A stretch of DNA of 64,000 nt from Macrostomum hystrix (taxonomy: Eukaryota > Platyhelminthes > Macrostomidae). The position numbers and the translations under genes were made by a program. Every line of letters begins with the position of its first letter. Position 1 is the stretch's first letter. Location: the NCBI GenBank assembly GCA_950097015.1, contig CATNEN010000024.1, positions 2,237,501-2,301,500 on the forward strand, given 5' to 3'. This document shows positions 1 to 10,971 of the stretch, in pieces. A model generated the notes under the pieces. The model did no database searches and was not told where the DNA came from. It was given only the letters and a program-made list of their open reading frames with translations.

Positions 1-95
1 CTCACCCAGCCAATCCTCACCCAGCCAATCCTCACCCAGCCAATCCTCACCCAGCCAATCCTCACCCAGCCAATCCTCACCTAGCCAATCATCGC
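1..95. repeat. 15-bp minisatellite in GPCR intron
   Basis: About six tandem copies of CTCACCCAGCCAATC, with the last copy slightly diverged. The array runs almost up to the splice acceptor (CCCGCAG) of the following GPCR exon. It may extend left beyond the window. Confidence 0.9.
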
Positions 96-105
96 TGACC
101 CGCAG

Positions 106-937
106 GTGGTGAAGATGCTTCTTGTGGTGGTCGTGATGTTCGCCATCCTGTGGCTGCCGTATCGCCTGATGGTGGCTTTCAACAGCTTCGTGAGTTCAGA
201 GTTTCGCATCAGCTCAGAGTGGTACCGCGTGATCAGCCGCCTTCTGGTGCTGATCAATTCGGCCATTAATCCGGTGATCTACAATGCGATGTCCGTGAAA
301 TTTCGGCGAGAATTTCGCTGCCTCCTACTCTGGACCTGTGAGTCGCTACCCGTAAAGAGTTGATGCCGAACTCCTGATTCCTCAGTGGATGATGCTGCAT
401 TCCTGATCCCTCACGTCCATCGCCCATAAACCTCCAAACAGGAGGTTTCCAAACAGGAGGTTTCCAAACAGGAGGTTTCCAAACCGGAGATTTCCTAGAT
501 TTGATTAAGACATCAGCCAATGCGTTCTGTGTAAGCAAACCGTCAGCGAAGCAGAAGGGCTAATGAACTGCAAATGTTTCTAAAAATACTTTTTAGATAT
601 TACGTCATCGCCCATAAGCGAAGCGTTGCTAAAAATAAATACAGAGACGCGAATTCTTGTAAAAATGTACATAAATAAACGCTTCTAAAAATAGAAACAT
701 CACAGAATTCCCTAACTTTTATTGTCACTTTAACTTGTTTCAGTCCGTCGTCCAGGCGGCGCGGGCGGTGGGCTCGGCGCTGGAGCCGCTGGTGGCATCG
801 GCCACGCAGCCACGCTAAAATACGCGGCCAGCGTCACAACTGGCCGGTCGGGCAGGTCGCCGCAGCAGCTGATGTCACGCCGAATGGGAATCGCGGCTGC
901 CAACGGTCACAACGCCCGCGACGAGCTGCTAGAGTAA
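106..937 (+). CDS. TRH-receptor-like class A GPCR, C-terminal part (two exons)
   Basis: This is a rhodopsin-family GPCR of the plasma membrane; the 5' exons lie outside the window. Exon 106-337 follows acceptor CCCGCAG and ends at donor GTGAGT (338). Exon 744-937 follows a TTGTTTCAG acceptor and ends in TAA. The split codon (T plus TC) joins in frame, giving 140 residues. The first exon holds TM6 with LWLPYR in place of the usual CWxP, then TM7 with NSAINPVIYN (the NPxxY motif) and helix-8 residues KFRREFR. The spacing and wording KML, PYR, NSF, SSxF and LNSAINPVIYN are those of vertebrate thyrotropin-releasing hormone receptors, which signal through Gq. The second exon is a Gly/Ala-rich then basic cytoplasmic tail. 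The ligand is inferred from family resemblance only. Reading through the donor would give a false stop at 363. Confidence 0.85.
371..494. repeat. Small repeats in the last GPCR intron
   Basis: Positions 371-415 contain about one and a half copies of the 29-bp unit that is expanded at 1454-2438 (GGATGATGCTG core, then TCCTGAT and CCTCA). Positions 431-494 hold about four copies of a 15-bp unit, GGAGGTTTCCAAACA. Confidence 0.8.
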
Positions 938-1007
938 CAGGAATACAAGTCGAGGTGAATGAACGTTCTCACAGTTTCTTCACTGTATTAGTCACGGAAT
1001 TTGCAAT

Positions 1008-1013
1008 AATAAA
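1008..1013 (+). promoter_or_regulatory. Candidate poly(A) signal of the GPCR gene
   Basis: A canonical AATAAA lies 71 bases after the GPCR stop codon, in AT-rich sequence. The role is inferred from position. Confidence 0.5.
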
Positions 1014-1033
1014 GATACCATCGACTGTTTGTA

Positions 1034-1106
1034 GAAGCTTGTAGCCCAGTGCTTAGAGCTTCGGACTTGTGAACGAGAGGTCGTGGGTTCGAATCTTAAG
1101 CTAATT
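1034..1106 (+). repeat. tRNA-like SINE head
   Basis: A polymerase III type A box (TAGCCCAGTGCT) and B box (GGGTTCGAATC) are spaced as in a tRNA. No clean cloverleaf with an acceptor stem is visible, so this is read as a tRNA-derived SINE remnant and not as a tRNA gene. Confidence 0.5.
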
Positions 1107-1453
1107 TAAACGGCTAATGAATTAACCATCAACGCTGATTTCGTGTTTGATCTCGAGCCAATCATTCGATGTGTACGAGCTACTTCTTGCGTGTTTAAAA
1201 ATATTGTCGAAAAACTGAGTTATATTACTTTCGAGAAGGTTTTTAATGGAGTCCGGTGGTAACTTGTCCTTTCGTAAGCCGCAATGTAAATTAGAAAGTA
1301 AGTTTAACATGCTAGAGCCACCAAGAGATTGTATTGATTGTGCGCAAATATCTGTACTAGTAATCAAAGCTTTCAGTTTGGCACAGTGAATGTTTTGCTA
1401 AAAATATTTTTTTTCTTGTGTTTACCAGTTTAATCATTTTGGGTGTGCAAATC

Positions 1454-2438
1454 TCTTCACTGGATGAAGCTCACTGGATGATGCTGCAGTCCTGATACCT
1501 CGGTGGATGATGCTGAAGTCCTGATACCTCACTGGATGATGCTGCAGTCCTGATACCTCACTGGATGATGCTGAAGTCCTGATACCTCGGTGGATGATGC
1601 TACAGTCCTGATCCCTCACTGGATGATGCTGAAGTCCTGATACCTCACTGGATGATGCTGCAGTCCTGATCCCTCACTGGATGATGCTGAAGTCCTGATA
1701 CCTCACAGGATGATGCTGAAGTCCTGATACCTCACTGGATGATGCTGAAGTCCTGATACCTCACAGGATGATGCTGAAGTCCTGATACCTCGGTGGATGA
1801 TGCTGAAGTCCTGATACCTCGGTGGATGATGCTACAGTCCTGATCCCTCACTGGATGATGCTGCAGTCCTGATCCCTCACTGGATGATGCTGAAGTCCTG
1901 ATACCTCGGTGGATGATGCTGAAGTCCTGATCCCTCGGTGGATGATGCTGAAGTCCTGTTACCTCACAGGATGATGCTGAAGTCCTGATACCTCGGTGGA
2001 TGATGCTGCAGTCCTGATACCTCACTGGATGATGCTGAAGTCCTGATACCTCACTGGATGATGCTGAAGTCCTGATATCTCGGTGGATGATGCTGAAGTC
2101 CTGATACCTCGGTGGATGATGCTGCAGTCCTGATACCTCGGTGGATGATGCTGCAGTCCTGATCCCTCACTGGATGATGCTGAAGTCCTGATACCTCACT
2201 GGATGATGCTGAAGTCCTGATACCTCGGTGGATGATGCTGAAGTCCTGATACCTCGGTGGATGATGCTGCAGTCCTGATACCTCGGTGGATGATGCTGCA
2301 GTCCTGATCCCTCACTGGATGATGCTGAAGTCCTGATACCTCGGTGGATGATGCTGCAGTCCTGATCCCTCACTGGATGATGCTGCAGTCCTGATACCTC
2401 GGTGGATGATGCTAGAGTCCTGATACCTCATTCAGATG
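1454..2438. repeat. 29-bp minisatellite, about 33 copies
   Basis: Tandem units contain GGATGATGCTG followed by AAGTCCTGAT or CAGTCCTGAT and ACCTCA or ACCTCGG. Several sites vary between units (CACTGG versus CGGTGG, GAAG versus GCAG, ATACC versus ATCCC). Open minus-strand frames here are artefacts of the periodicity. Confidence 0.95.
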
Positions 2439-3239
2439 GATGTTGTACGATATAGTACTCTAATGCAAATACTTTTCGTTCATAGTTTTCAAAACCGCCA
2501 TTGTTAGTCGAATGTTATTGTGATGTAAAAAGCTTTACACATTCCGTCTCATGAAGGAATGCTTTTTGTCTTGCTCTACTACAGCTAGTGCAATTTTCCT
2601 ATCATGAGTGTCTAAATCTTTGCTTTATATTTTCGTAGATTTAAATAAAGCTAACTAGTATTATTTAGTCGCTTTTGGATGTTGTAAAAATCAGTCTGAT
2701 AAATAAATTTCGAATAGGACCGGCAGAAACGGATAAACGGATTCTTATGAACTTATTTATTAACTGCACATTGAATATGTGCATGGGCGGAAACGCCTCC
2801 CGCTGCATCCTAAGGATGCCCCCTGCAGCTAAGTCAAGTAAGTCAAGCACATTGAATATAATGATCGAAATAAAATTGTAAAACAGATCATTGATTTGGG
2901 AAAAAATATTTTCTATTTTCACTTGGGTCACATTGACCCACATGCTTTGTATGGGTAGAGTCGTGTGTTTCATCCTAGATATTTGATAGTACTTTTACCA
3001 TAGACAATGTAGTACATTTTACAAGGCAATACGCTTTACGTGTGCATTAGAGAATGCAAAGTATTTGTACTTGAAGTACGGTACAGAATGGGTTGTAGAT
3101 TTACCATAGACAATAGCTAGTACCGCTGGTTTCCACCCAAATATAAGTTAAAATAAAAGTATATAAGTGCGTGTTAAAGCTCCATGAGAATACATAGTAG
3201 GAAATTTTAGTATTCTTATCGAGAAGTGGATATGTGCAA
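2439..3239. other. AT-rich intergenic stretch
   Basis: I see no supported gene. Short open frames around 2665-2973 have no recognisable protein features. Confidence 0.5.
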
Positions 3240-3247
3240 CTGCAAAT

Positions 3248-3895
3248 CAAGGACCACTTGAAGAAGAAGGACGGGAAATTTCATTTCTTGGAAAATTTAT
3301 TAAAGGCTGATTTTCACGGAAAAATGCACTAGCGAGATAAGAGCTTTTCACTTTTTTCACATTGAAATGTTGATAAATTTCTATTGGAAGCAGATCCAAG
3401 GCTGTTCTTTTAATATATCTTGCAAAACATGTTGCTTCAACGAATTTTAGATAGCTTTATTTATGAATAATTGATATTGATATTATTTTCATTTATTTAT
3501 AATAAAGCATAACAGCTAGTCAAAAGCTATCTCGTGACTAACTCAATTTTACAGTCACTTTGAAATTAAGTACAGGTGTGTTAATAGAAAAACGATAGAT
3601 TTAAAAAAACTTGTAGACCAAGCTACAGGCTAATTTTATGTCTGATTGGTTGTTATTGTGCTCAATGATAAATAAACTAAAATAAAATGAAGATCAATTA
3701 TTCATAAATTGTTTTGCACGATATATTAAAAGAACAGCATTGAATCTGCTTCCAATAAAAATTTATATTCGTTTAAAAAACGTGAAAAGTTCCTATCTCG
3801 CCAGTGCATTTTTCCGTGGAAATTTTATTTCCAAGAAACAAAATAAATTTTCCAAGAAACAAAAGTCCCGTCCTTCCATCTTCTAGTGGTCCTTG
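3248..3895. mobile_element. 648-bp non-autonomous element with long terminal inverted repeats
   Basis: The arms of about 190 bp (3248-3435 and 3705-3895) are inverted copies starting CAAGGACCACT and ending AGTGGTCCTTG. The 8 bases flanking each side are CTGCAAAT and TTGCAAAT, a target duplication with one mismatch. No transposase is present. The 8-bp duplication suggests hAT-like mobilisation, which is an inference. Related arm fragments occur at about 17732-17825 and 40655-40729. Confidence 0.75.
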
Positions 3896-4529
3896 TTGCA
3901 AATACATACAATATATTCAATGATTCTCAGCCAATAGCTACGTCACAAAGAAGCGGCAACAAAAATTTAGCACCTCCCAAATTAAAGGCCTCTAAATACT
4001 AGCTAGAAATTTGCAAAAAAAACTGACATTTTTTCACGCGAAATAGAATATTTGGTGATTAAAAGCCACCCCAGCAACGTCAAAAGCAAATTTTTTACAC
4101 TGTGAGAACCTGGATAAGAAAGCGGCTTGGATTAACGAAGGGATTAACGAGGTGGACTGGGGAAATGGGCCGATTGAGACTCCTTTAGAGAGAAGCAACC
4201 TACTGACCAGTGACTTGTTAGATTCGCTTTGTCAATGATTCATCATTCCCCAATGGAAAATAGAGCACTTGATTTGCTAAGCTCTTGTGTTAATAGCCTG
4301 CTCGAAAAACTCCCAAGGGAATTTTACTGAAAATCAGTGACATTGAAATGAAAGAAATAAAGTAAACTGTGCAAGAACTTAGGCCTAGAAATCAGTGCTG
4401 TGCTATAAAAATGCGAACTAGCTCAATAAGCTGTTAACTAGCCGCACAAGATGCTGGCTAGCCTAATAAATTACGATTTATAAATAGCATAGTGAGATAC
4501 TAACTAGCCTAAAAGGATATTAATTGCAT
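3896..4529. other. Intergenic stretch with degenerate repeat edge
   Basis: No gene is supported. From about 4430 the sequence contains diverged, unevenly spaced versions of the CTAACTAGCCTAATAAGATG unit that becomes regular after 4538. Confidence 0.5.
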
Positions 4530-4537
4530 GCGCAATA

Positions 4538-4985
4538 GAGCTAACTAGCCTAATAAGATGCTAACTAGCTTAATAAGATGCTAACTAGCCTAATAAGATG
4601 CTAACTAGCCTAATAAGATGCTAACTAGCCTAATAAGATGCTAACTAGCCTAATAAGACGCTAACTAGCCTAATAAGACGCTAACTAGCCTAATAAGATG
4701 CTAACTTGCCTAATAAGATGCTAACTAGCCTAATAAGATGCTAACTAGCTTAATAAGATGCTAACTTGCCTAATAAGATGCTAACTAGCCTAATAAGATG
4801 CTAACTAGCCTAATAAGATGCTAACTAGCCTAATAAGATGCTAACTAGCCTAATAAGATGCTAACTTGCCTAATAAGATGCTAACTAGCCTAATAAGATG
4901 CTAACTAGCCTAATAAGATGCTAACTAGCCTAATAAGATACTAACTTGCCTAATAAGATGCTAACCATCCTAATAAGATGGCTAA
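4538..4985. repeat. 20-bp minisatellite, about 22 copies
   Basis: Near-identical tandem copies of CTAACTAGCCTAATAAGATG with occasional TTGCC or GACG variants. The left edge grades into degenerate copies. The right edge ends with a shifted copy at about 4980. Confidence 0.95.
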
Positions 4986-6021
4986 CTAACAAACCGAATG
5001 CCAAAGTGTAATGCAGATGTTTTCTATTGGGTGTTTTCTATTAGTCAAATTTATCAATACAGTTTACAGTGTCAGTCCATGACCCACATAAACATGGCGA
5101 CTTTAAATTGTGAAGGCAATCAAATTTTTTGCAGAAAACAGATTTATAATGTAGCATTCAGGTAGCGTGTCTTCAAAAATTGTTTTAATGTATCCGATCG
5201 ATGCTGGCAAACCACACACAAAGGGCACGAAATAAAAGATGAATAGAAAGGATTTATTTAAACAAAATGTTTTGCTGCTTCTATATTATTATTTTTATGG
5301 TAAAATTAACTTCTTCGGACTACTGATCGAGTGAGGTCGGGAGTTCGAATCTCAGCCCTTTGTTTGCCTGAGCAAAGCACTGATTTCTTATTGCTTCAAT
5401 TCACCCAGCTATAAAATTGGTACCGAAATTAGCAGAGCTGGAGCAGCTGAAGCAGTATTTGATGGTCTCTATTTGACGAGTTTGACAGTAGGCTGTCACT
5501 TGTACTTAAAGTGATCTATTATTTTCGCATGTGAAGGTTAATACTTCAAGCATTATTGATATGTGAAATGTCCATCTTTCTACTTGTCACTGTTATTTTC
5601 TGCGGCATCCTTTCATCTTGACATGATTGATTGACGGGTGATTATTTTAAATTTGACAGATGATTGAAGGTATTTAAAACCATTTTTTTATATTAGGGAT
5701 TCGTTATACCGTAATTTTTTTTCTGCGTGAAGAACTACTGAGTACTCTTATGAGTAGTGTGTTTAAAGTTTTGTTGCTTTTTTATGCTACATGCTCAAGC
5801 TATCGCGAGCTGATCCGCCTTCTGGGTTCCAGGCAAGCCCGTGTCGATCGAAAAGACTATCGCCACCAGTGTAGAGACAGCGAGACCTATTTGTAGTAGA
5901 CTTTGAAGCATTTTATGGATTGATGCATATCTAATAAATATCCATGCATTGGTAGCAATTTAAACTTAGAGGCAGTTACAGCAGTTCAGAAGGCAGAAAA
6001 TACTGAAAAAGACAATAATAG
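4986..6021. other. Intergenic stretch with one SINE-like copy
   Basis: Positions 5308-5465 carry a B-box-like GGTCGGGAGTTCGAATC followed by CACCCAGCT, the same tail found at about 17845-18050 and 33648-33800. The rest shows no supported coding sequence. Confidence 0.5.
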
Positions 6022-6206
6022 TATATTGCTTTTGTCGCGCTATGTGGAACAGTGGACATGCAAAACGGAACGGCCCGTGGAATTCTATGGCCAAGCGTCT
6101 GAATTCACACGAGAAAGTAAGCCATAGACAACTGAATTTTTCATGCTATATGGAACGATGAGCCAGAATAGAAGGAAGAGACAACACGCTTTCATTTTCT
6201 TGAAAA

Positions 6207-6660
6207 CTTGTGGACCCGGAGATCGCAGGGCAGGTCGGCTCGTGGACACCCAGTGAAGCGCACGGTGACAACCCAGAGGGGCCCTAACGCTACGGTTTGC
6301 ATGGCAATTTCGTCGGAGTTCGGGTTGGTGCATTCTGTCATCCAGAGAGGTGGCCAAACGCAGAAAATTTTTTAAGAATTTTTAGACCACCTAGCAGACC
6401 GCTGCCATCAACTGGACCCTACCGGAGACTGGGTAATTTTTATGGAGATCCGAGAGAACCATCGGGACAGAATTACGACACGAATCCTACCCCCGTATTC
6501 ACCATTTCTAAACCCGACCGAATTTGCTAACTCTGCGTTGAAGTCAAATCTCAAGAACTGTTTGGCGGTAGAAGGCATAGTTGAGGATGAGCAAGTTCCA
6601 CCAGAAGGAGTGACACTTGAGCAGTGGAGATTCATGCTACTTGAACGAGAGGCGACTTAA
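6207..6660 (+). pseudogene. Tc1/mariner-type (DDE_3) transposase remnant
   Basis: One frame runs from 6207 to the TAA at 6658 with a single internal stop near 6373. It contains QRGPNATV, then ISSEFGLVHSVI, VIFMEIRENH and LPPYSPFLNPTE, in the order seen in DDE_3 (Tc1/mariner, IS630-like) transposases. The PPYSPxLNPxE block carries the last catalytic acidic residue. The expected MDN motif of the second catalytic Asp reads MEI here. The N-terminal DNA-binding domain and first Asp are missing, so the copy cannot be active. Confidence 0.8.
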
Positions 6661-7097
6661 GCTGTTGGTCAAGCAATCACTGCTGACAAGTGCGCTGGCT
6701 GGGATCTGCGCTGCAATCTATTGTTTGGATCACAGATTCTATATCACCAAAATATAGAATATAGAATCTAATATAGAATCTGTGGTCTGGATTGTGTTTG
6801 CAGCGACATCTGTTTTAGGGGCTGAAATTGTGTAATTTTTTATGCATTAATCTCTGGCTTAAAATACGATTTATTTGAATGCAACTCTGAAAAATGTTCT
6901 GTTTCTGCTTTCCTTTATAGAATCTAAAGGTTTTTGCTGCAAAAGGGAACTAAAAAATCGTTCCTTTTATTCTGGATCATCGTTCCACATAGCATGACAA
7001 TTTGAGTTGTCTATGGCTTACTTTCTCGTGTGAATTCAAACGCTTGGCCATAGAATTTGGGCCATTACATTTTGCATGTCCACTGTTCCACATAGAG

Positions 7098-7772
7098 CAG
7101 GGGTAGGCAAACTTATTTGCTGGCGGGCCAAAGAGAGAACCTAAAAGACGACAGCGGGCCGCATTGACTGTATAAATAAGAGATAGGGGAGAGATGAGAC
7201 ACGGGAGAGATGAGACACAGGAAAGACAAGACACGGGAGAGATTAGACACAGGAGAGATTAGACACGGGAGAGATTAGACACGGGAGAGATTAGACACGG
7301 GAGAGATTAGACACGGGAGAGATTAGACACGGGAGAGATTAGACACGGGAGAGATTAGACACAGGAGAGATTAGACACGGGAGAGATTAGACACGGGAGA
7401 GGTTAGACACGGGAGAGATTAGACACGGGAGAGATTAGACACGGGAGAGATTAGACACGGGAGAGATTAGACACGGGAGAGATGAGACACGGGAGAGATT
7501 AGACACGGGAGAGATTAGACACGGGAGAGATTAGACACGGGAGAGATTAGACACGGGAGAGATTAGACACGGGAGGGATTAGACACGGGAGAGATTAGAC
7601 ACGGGAGAGGTTAGACACGGGAGAGATTAGACACGGGAGAGATTAGATACGAGAGCGATGAGACACGGGAGAGATGAAACAGGACACTGTAGATGTCAGA
7701 AGGGGCAACGGGCCGGATTTGGGAGCTTCGAGGGCCGCATCTGGCCCGCGGGCCGGAGTTTGCCGACCCCTG
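7098..7772 (-). mobile_element. Non-autonomous hAT element carrying a 16-bp minisatellite (copy 1)
   Basis: The termini CAGGGGTAGGCAAAC and GTTTGCCGACCCCTG are inverted. The element is flanked by a perfect 8-bp target duplication ACATAGAG (7090-7097 and 7773-7780), the hAT hallmark. Subterminal GGCCCGCGGGCC palindromes are typical of such elements. Positions 7195-7670 are about 29 tandem copies of GAGAGATTAGACACGG. There is no transposase. The copy at 15038-15783 is the same element in opposite orientation. The minus strand is assigned arbitrarily relative to that copy. Confidence 0.93.
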
Positions 7773-8186
7773 ACATAGAGCGACAAAAGCAATATTAAAC
7801 AAGACGAGCTTTCTTAGAAAACTCATAAAATGCTTTCTTAAAAGCGTTGCAGTTTGTGCGCACAAGCAGACAAGCTGTTTTACTGCTGCTGCTTCTGCTA
7901 TAATTGCAAATTCACGAATTCTAGCCAGTCAAAGCTGACTAAATTGAGTTAGTGTCAGGAGAACCCGCAGGAGAGTACTTGGTGGGGGGTTGAAGCACTC
8001 CCTCGGAGACCACAGACAAGAACCACTTTTTGTTCTGCACAGTCTGCACACTCTTGCGCTGGTCAATAAACTGTTTCGGAGTAAATGTATTGTAACGACT
8101 TAAACATAAAATACTTCTTGTTCGAGTATAAATTAACTCAGCACTCCATATGACAAGCACTTCAAAAGTTTCAAAAAAATTAAAAC

Positions 8187-8195
8187 TATATATAT
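8187..8195 (+). promoter_or_regulatory. Candidate TATA box for the small secreted peptide gene
   Basis: TATATATAT lies about 100 bases before the ATG at 8288. Transcription would begin near 8220 and give a short leader. This is inference from position in an AT-rich region. Confidence 0.35.
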
Positions 8196-8287
8196 TAAAA
8201 AGCTATACATTTCTTTGTTTCTTCTGCTAAACAACAGGCCAAGTGCTCTTTCTGACTAAACACAGAAAGTTGAACACCGTCTGTGAC

Positions 8288-9453
8288 ATGCTGAGCTCAG
8301 CATTCAGAATGCTTATTGCGATCCTCTGGCTTGGCTTAATAGCTCTGTCCAGCACCGAAACTGCTCAGCCCACTGAGCTGCCACAGCAACTGACTGCTCT
8401 GGACTCTGCCAGTGGTGAGCTGCCGGCGTCAGTTCTGCCAGAATAGCAGGCAATTTCTCATCCGCTAGCGGTCATTCAACCCGCTACCAATACCTTTCTG
8501 GTCATTCAACCCGTTACCAATACCTTTCTGGTCATTCAACCTGTTACCAATACCTTTCTGGTCATTCAACCCGCTACCAATACCTTTCTGGTCATTCAAC
8601 CCGTTACCAATACCTTTCTGGTCATTCAACCCGTTACCAATACCTTTCTGGTCATTCAACCCGTTAGCGATACCTTTCTGGTCATTCAACCCGTTACCGA
8701 TACCTTTCTGGTCATTCAACCCGATAATAATACCTTTCTGGTCATTCAACCTGTTACAAAATACCTTTCTGGTCATTCAACCCGTTACGATATTTTTCTG
8801 GTCATTCAACCCGTTACAAATTCCTTTCTGGTCATTCAAACTGATACTAATACTTTTCTGGTCATTCAACCCGTTACAAATACCTTTCTGGTCATTCAAC
8901 CTGTTACAAATACCTTTCTGGTCATTCAACCTGTTACAAATTCCTTTCTGGTCATTCAACCTGTTACAAATTCCTTTCTGGTCATTCAACCTGTTACAAA
9001 TTCCTTTCTGGTCATTCAACCTGTTACAAATTCCTTTCTGGTCATTCAACCTGTTACAAATTCCTTTCTGGTCATTCAACCTGTTACAAATTCCTTTCTG
9101 GTCATTCAACCTGTTACAAATTCCTTTCTGGTCATTCAACCCGTTACCGATACCTTTCTGTCATTTAAACAGTTATTTATTACCTTCTAGGTAATTAAAA
9201 CATCACTTGACACCTCTAAATTATTTTAAGTACTCGTGCATTTGTACTTGTACTTTCCCGTAAAATTCTCAATTTTTTTATATTTCAGCTCAAGCTCAAA
9301 GCGCTCCAATTTACGATCCAAATCAGTAAGTACATTTCAGTTCGTAATCCATCTTACTTGGCGTAAAAAACTCGTTTTCAACATTTTTTCAGATGCTACT
9401 TCAGATACAACGTGGACGATAAGGTGTACAGAATCTGGTGCGGTTTCTTTTAG
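8288..9453 (+). CDS. Small secreted peptide precursor, 74 residues, three exons, family not recognised
   Basis: Three exons join in phase: 8288-8414 (donor GTGAGC), a 37-bp exon 9289-9325 (acceptor TATTTCAG, donor GTAAGT) and 9393-9453 (acceptor TTTTTTCAG, stop TAG). Residues 1-26 form a signal peptide with hydrophobic core MLIAILWLGLIAL and a small-residue end SSTETA. A short low-complexity spacer follows. The conserved-looking C-terminus has two cysteines, QCYFRYN and RIWCGFF, enclosing 14 residues. There is no dibasic cleavage site. The form suggests a secreted peptide with one disulfide loop, such as a hormone or defence peptide. It distantly recalls allatostatin-C/somatostatin-type loops, but I cannot assign it. 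A 30-bp minisatellite fills most of intron 1. An upstream in-frame region without an ATG is treated as leader. Confidence 0.6.
8466..9165. repeat. 30-bp minisatellite in intron 1 of the secreted peptide gene, about 23 copies
   Basis: Units have the core CTTTCTGGTCATTCAACC followed by a variable GTTAC block. The left half favours CCAATAC and the right half CAAATTC. Because 30 is divisible by three, the minus strand reads as an open ten-residue repeat. This is an artefact. Confidence 0.95.
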
Positions 9454-9594
9454 AGTTGCCGCTTGAAGTTTTATCTCAGAACGACACTTATCTCAAACTT
9501 ATCGATTTTTTAGAGTATTTCTTGTGTAAATTAGTTTCTTTCTCAGCAGAGCAACTCATTTTATATTCCATTTTTCGTATGAGACCATCAAGCC

Positions 9595-10212
9595 TCCCGG
9601 TATTCTAGGACCGCCACACCACACCAAACCTTGTAGGACCGCCACCCCATCCCAGCCTTATAGGACCGCCACCCCATCCCAGCCTTGTAGGACCGCCACC
9701 CCCTCCCAGCCTTGTAGGACCGCCACCCCATCCCAGCCTTGTAGGACCGCCACCCCCTCCCAGCCTTGTAGGACCGCCACCCCCTCCCAGCCTTGTAGGA
9801 CCGCCACCCCCTCCCAGCCTTGTAGGACCGCCATCCCCTCCCAGCCTTGTAGGACCGCCACCCCCTCCCAGCCTTGTAGGACCGCCACCCCCTCCCAGCC
9901 TTGTAGGACCGCCACCCCATCCCAGCCTTGTAGGACCGCCACCCCCTCCCAGCCTTGTAGGACCGCCACCCCCTCCCAGCCTTGTAGGACCGCCACCCCA
10001 TCCCAGCCTTGTAGGACCGCCACCCCCTCCCAGCCTTGTAGGACCGCCACCCCCTCCCAGCCTTGTAGGACCGCCACCCCCTCCCAGCCTTGTAGGACCG
10101 CCATCCCCTCCCAGCCTTGTAGGACCGCCACCCCCTCCCAGCCTTGTAGGACTGCCACCCCCTCCCAGCCTTGTAGGACCGCCATCCCACTCCAAGCTAG
10201 GAGGACAGCCAC
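9595..10212. repeat. 27-bp minisatellite, about 22 copies
   Basis: The C-rich unit has the core TAGGACCGCCACCCC, then CTCCCAGCCTTG. Three minus-strand frames stay open for about 190 codons because the period is divisible by three and the unit lacks stops. They are not genes. Confidence 0.95.
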
Positions 10213-10971
10213 CCCAAAATAATTCGCACTATCTCAAAAATTGATATCGATATCAGTTTAGCAGGCTGGCCCGCAGGATTGCACCCGCACTGGTTTTTAC
10301 TTGCACGCGTGCGTGAAAATAAAAGTGCCCATACGAGCGTATTTTGCCACTGGCTGATGTTTTGAGAAACTTAAGAAAATATATATTAAGAGTTTAGAAA
10401 TTCTTTGGAACTTTCTTGCTGAAAGAAAGAGTCTACAAGAAAACAGAGGAACGTTAAAACAGGTAAAATAGGGTGAAGGTGGGTGTACGAGCGTACACTT
10501 ATGTGAGCTCTAGATTCACTTGCAAAGTAATAATTGCATTTAAGTGGTTGCAATGCCTGCAGACAGTTGAGATACAACAACTCAAAATAGGAAAGTTGTA
10601 GCGTTTGCAACAATCCTACTATAAGTAGATCGGTGAAGATTTTTTCTTAAGGAAACGTAGTCCAGTCAAAAAAATAGCAACTGAAAGTCCCATGCACTTG
10701 TACGATTGAAAAGCGTTTAGATAAAAATTAAGGAAGTACAAAAGGTACTCAGCTACGGAAATTCGAAAGTACAGTTGTACAGATGACAATAAGAAAGTGT
10801 CTTTGTTAAAATCATCCTCAATATGAATTACTAAAAACTAATCTATTCAAGTTCTTAATATCAAAATAATATGCCTGCAGCTCAAACAAAGTATTTGGCT
10901 GGTCTAGCTCACAAACGACTCTCACAGCCAAAGTCAGGTTTGGAATCTCAAAGCAGCGCCTGCAAGCCTCA
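10213..10971. other. Spacer between the 27-bp array and the PDE1 stop codon
   Basis: This AT-rich stretch should contain the PDE1 3' untranslated region, because PDE1 lies on the minus strand and ends at 10972. No other gene is supported. Confidence 0.5.

Larger units (their letters stand above)
6026..7792 (+). mobile_element. Decayed Tc1/mariner-like element, interrupted by a hAT element
   Basis: Inverted terminal repeats of about 145 bp (6026-6170 and about 6972-7097 plus 7781-7792) begin TTGCTTTTGTCG and are flanked by TA dinucleotides. The right arm is split by the hAT insertion at 7098-7772. Without that insertion the element is about 1.08 kb. It encloses a broken DDE transposase remnant, so it is a shortened and inactive copy. 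The end positions are uncertain by one or two bases because of the local TATAT sequence. Confidence 0.75.

Noticed and set aside
106-363. GPCR ending at the TGA at 363
   Set aside because: A GTGAGT donor at 338 and an in-phase exon at 744-937 give a better C-terminal tail.
1034-1106. tRNA gene
   Set aside because: A and B boxes are present but no acceptor stem pairs and there is no terminator T run, so a SINE head is more likely.
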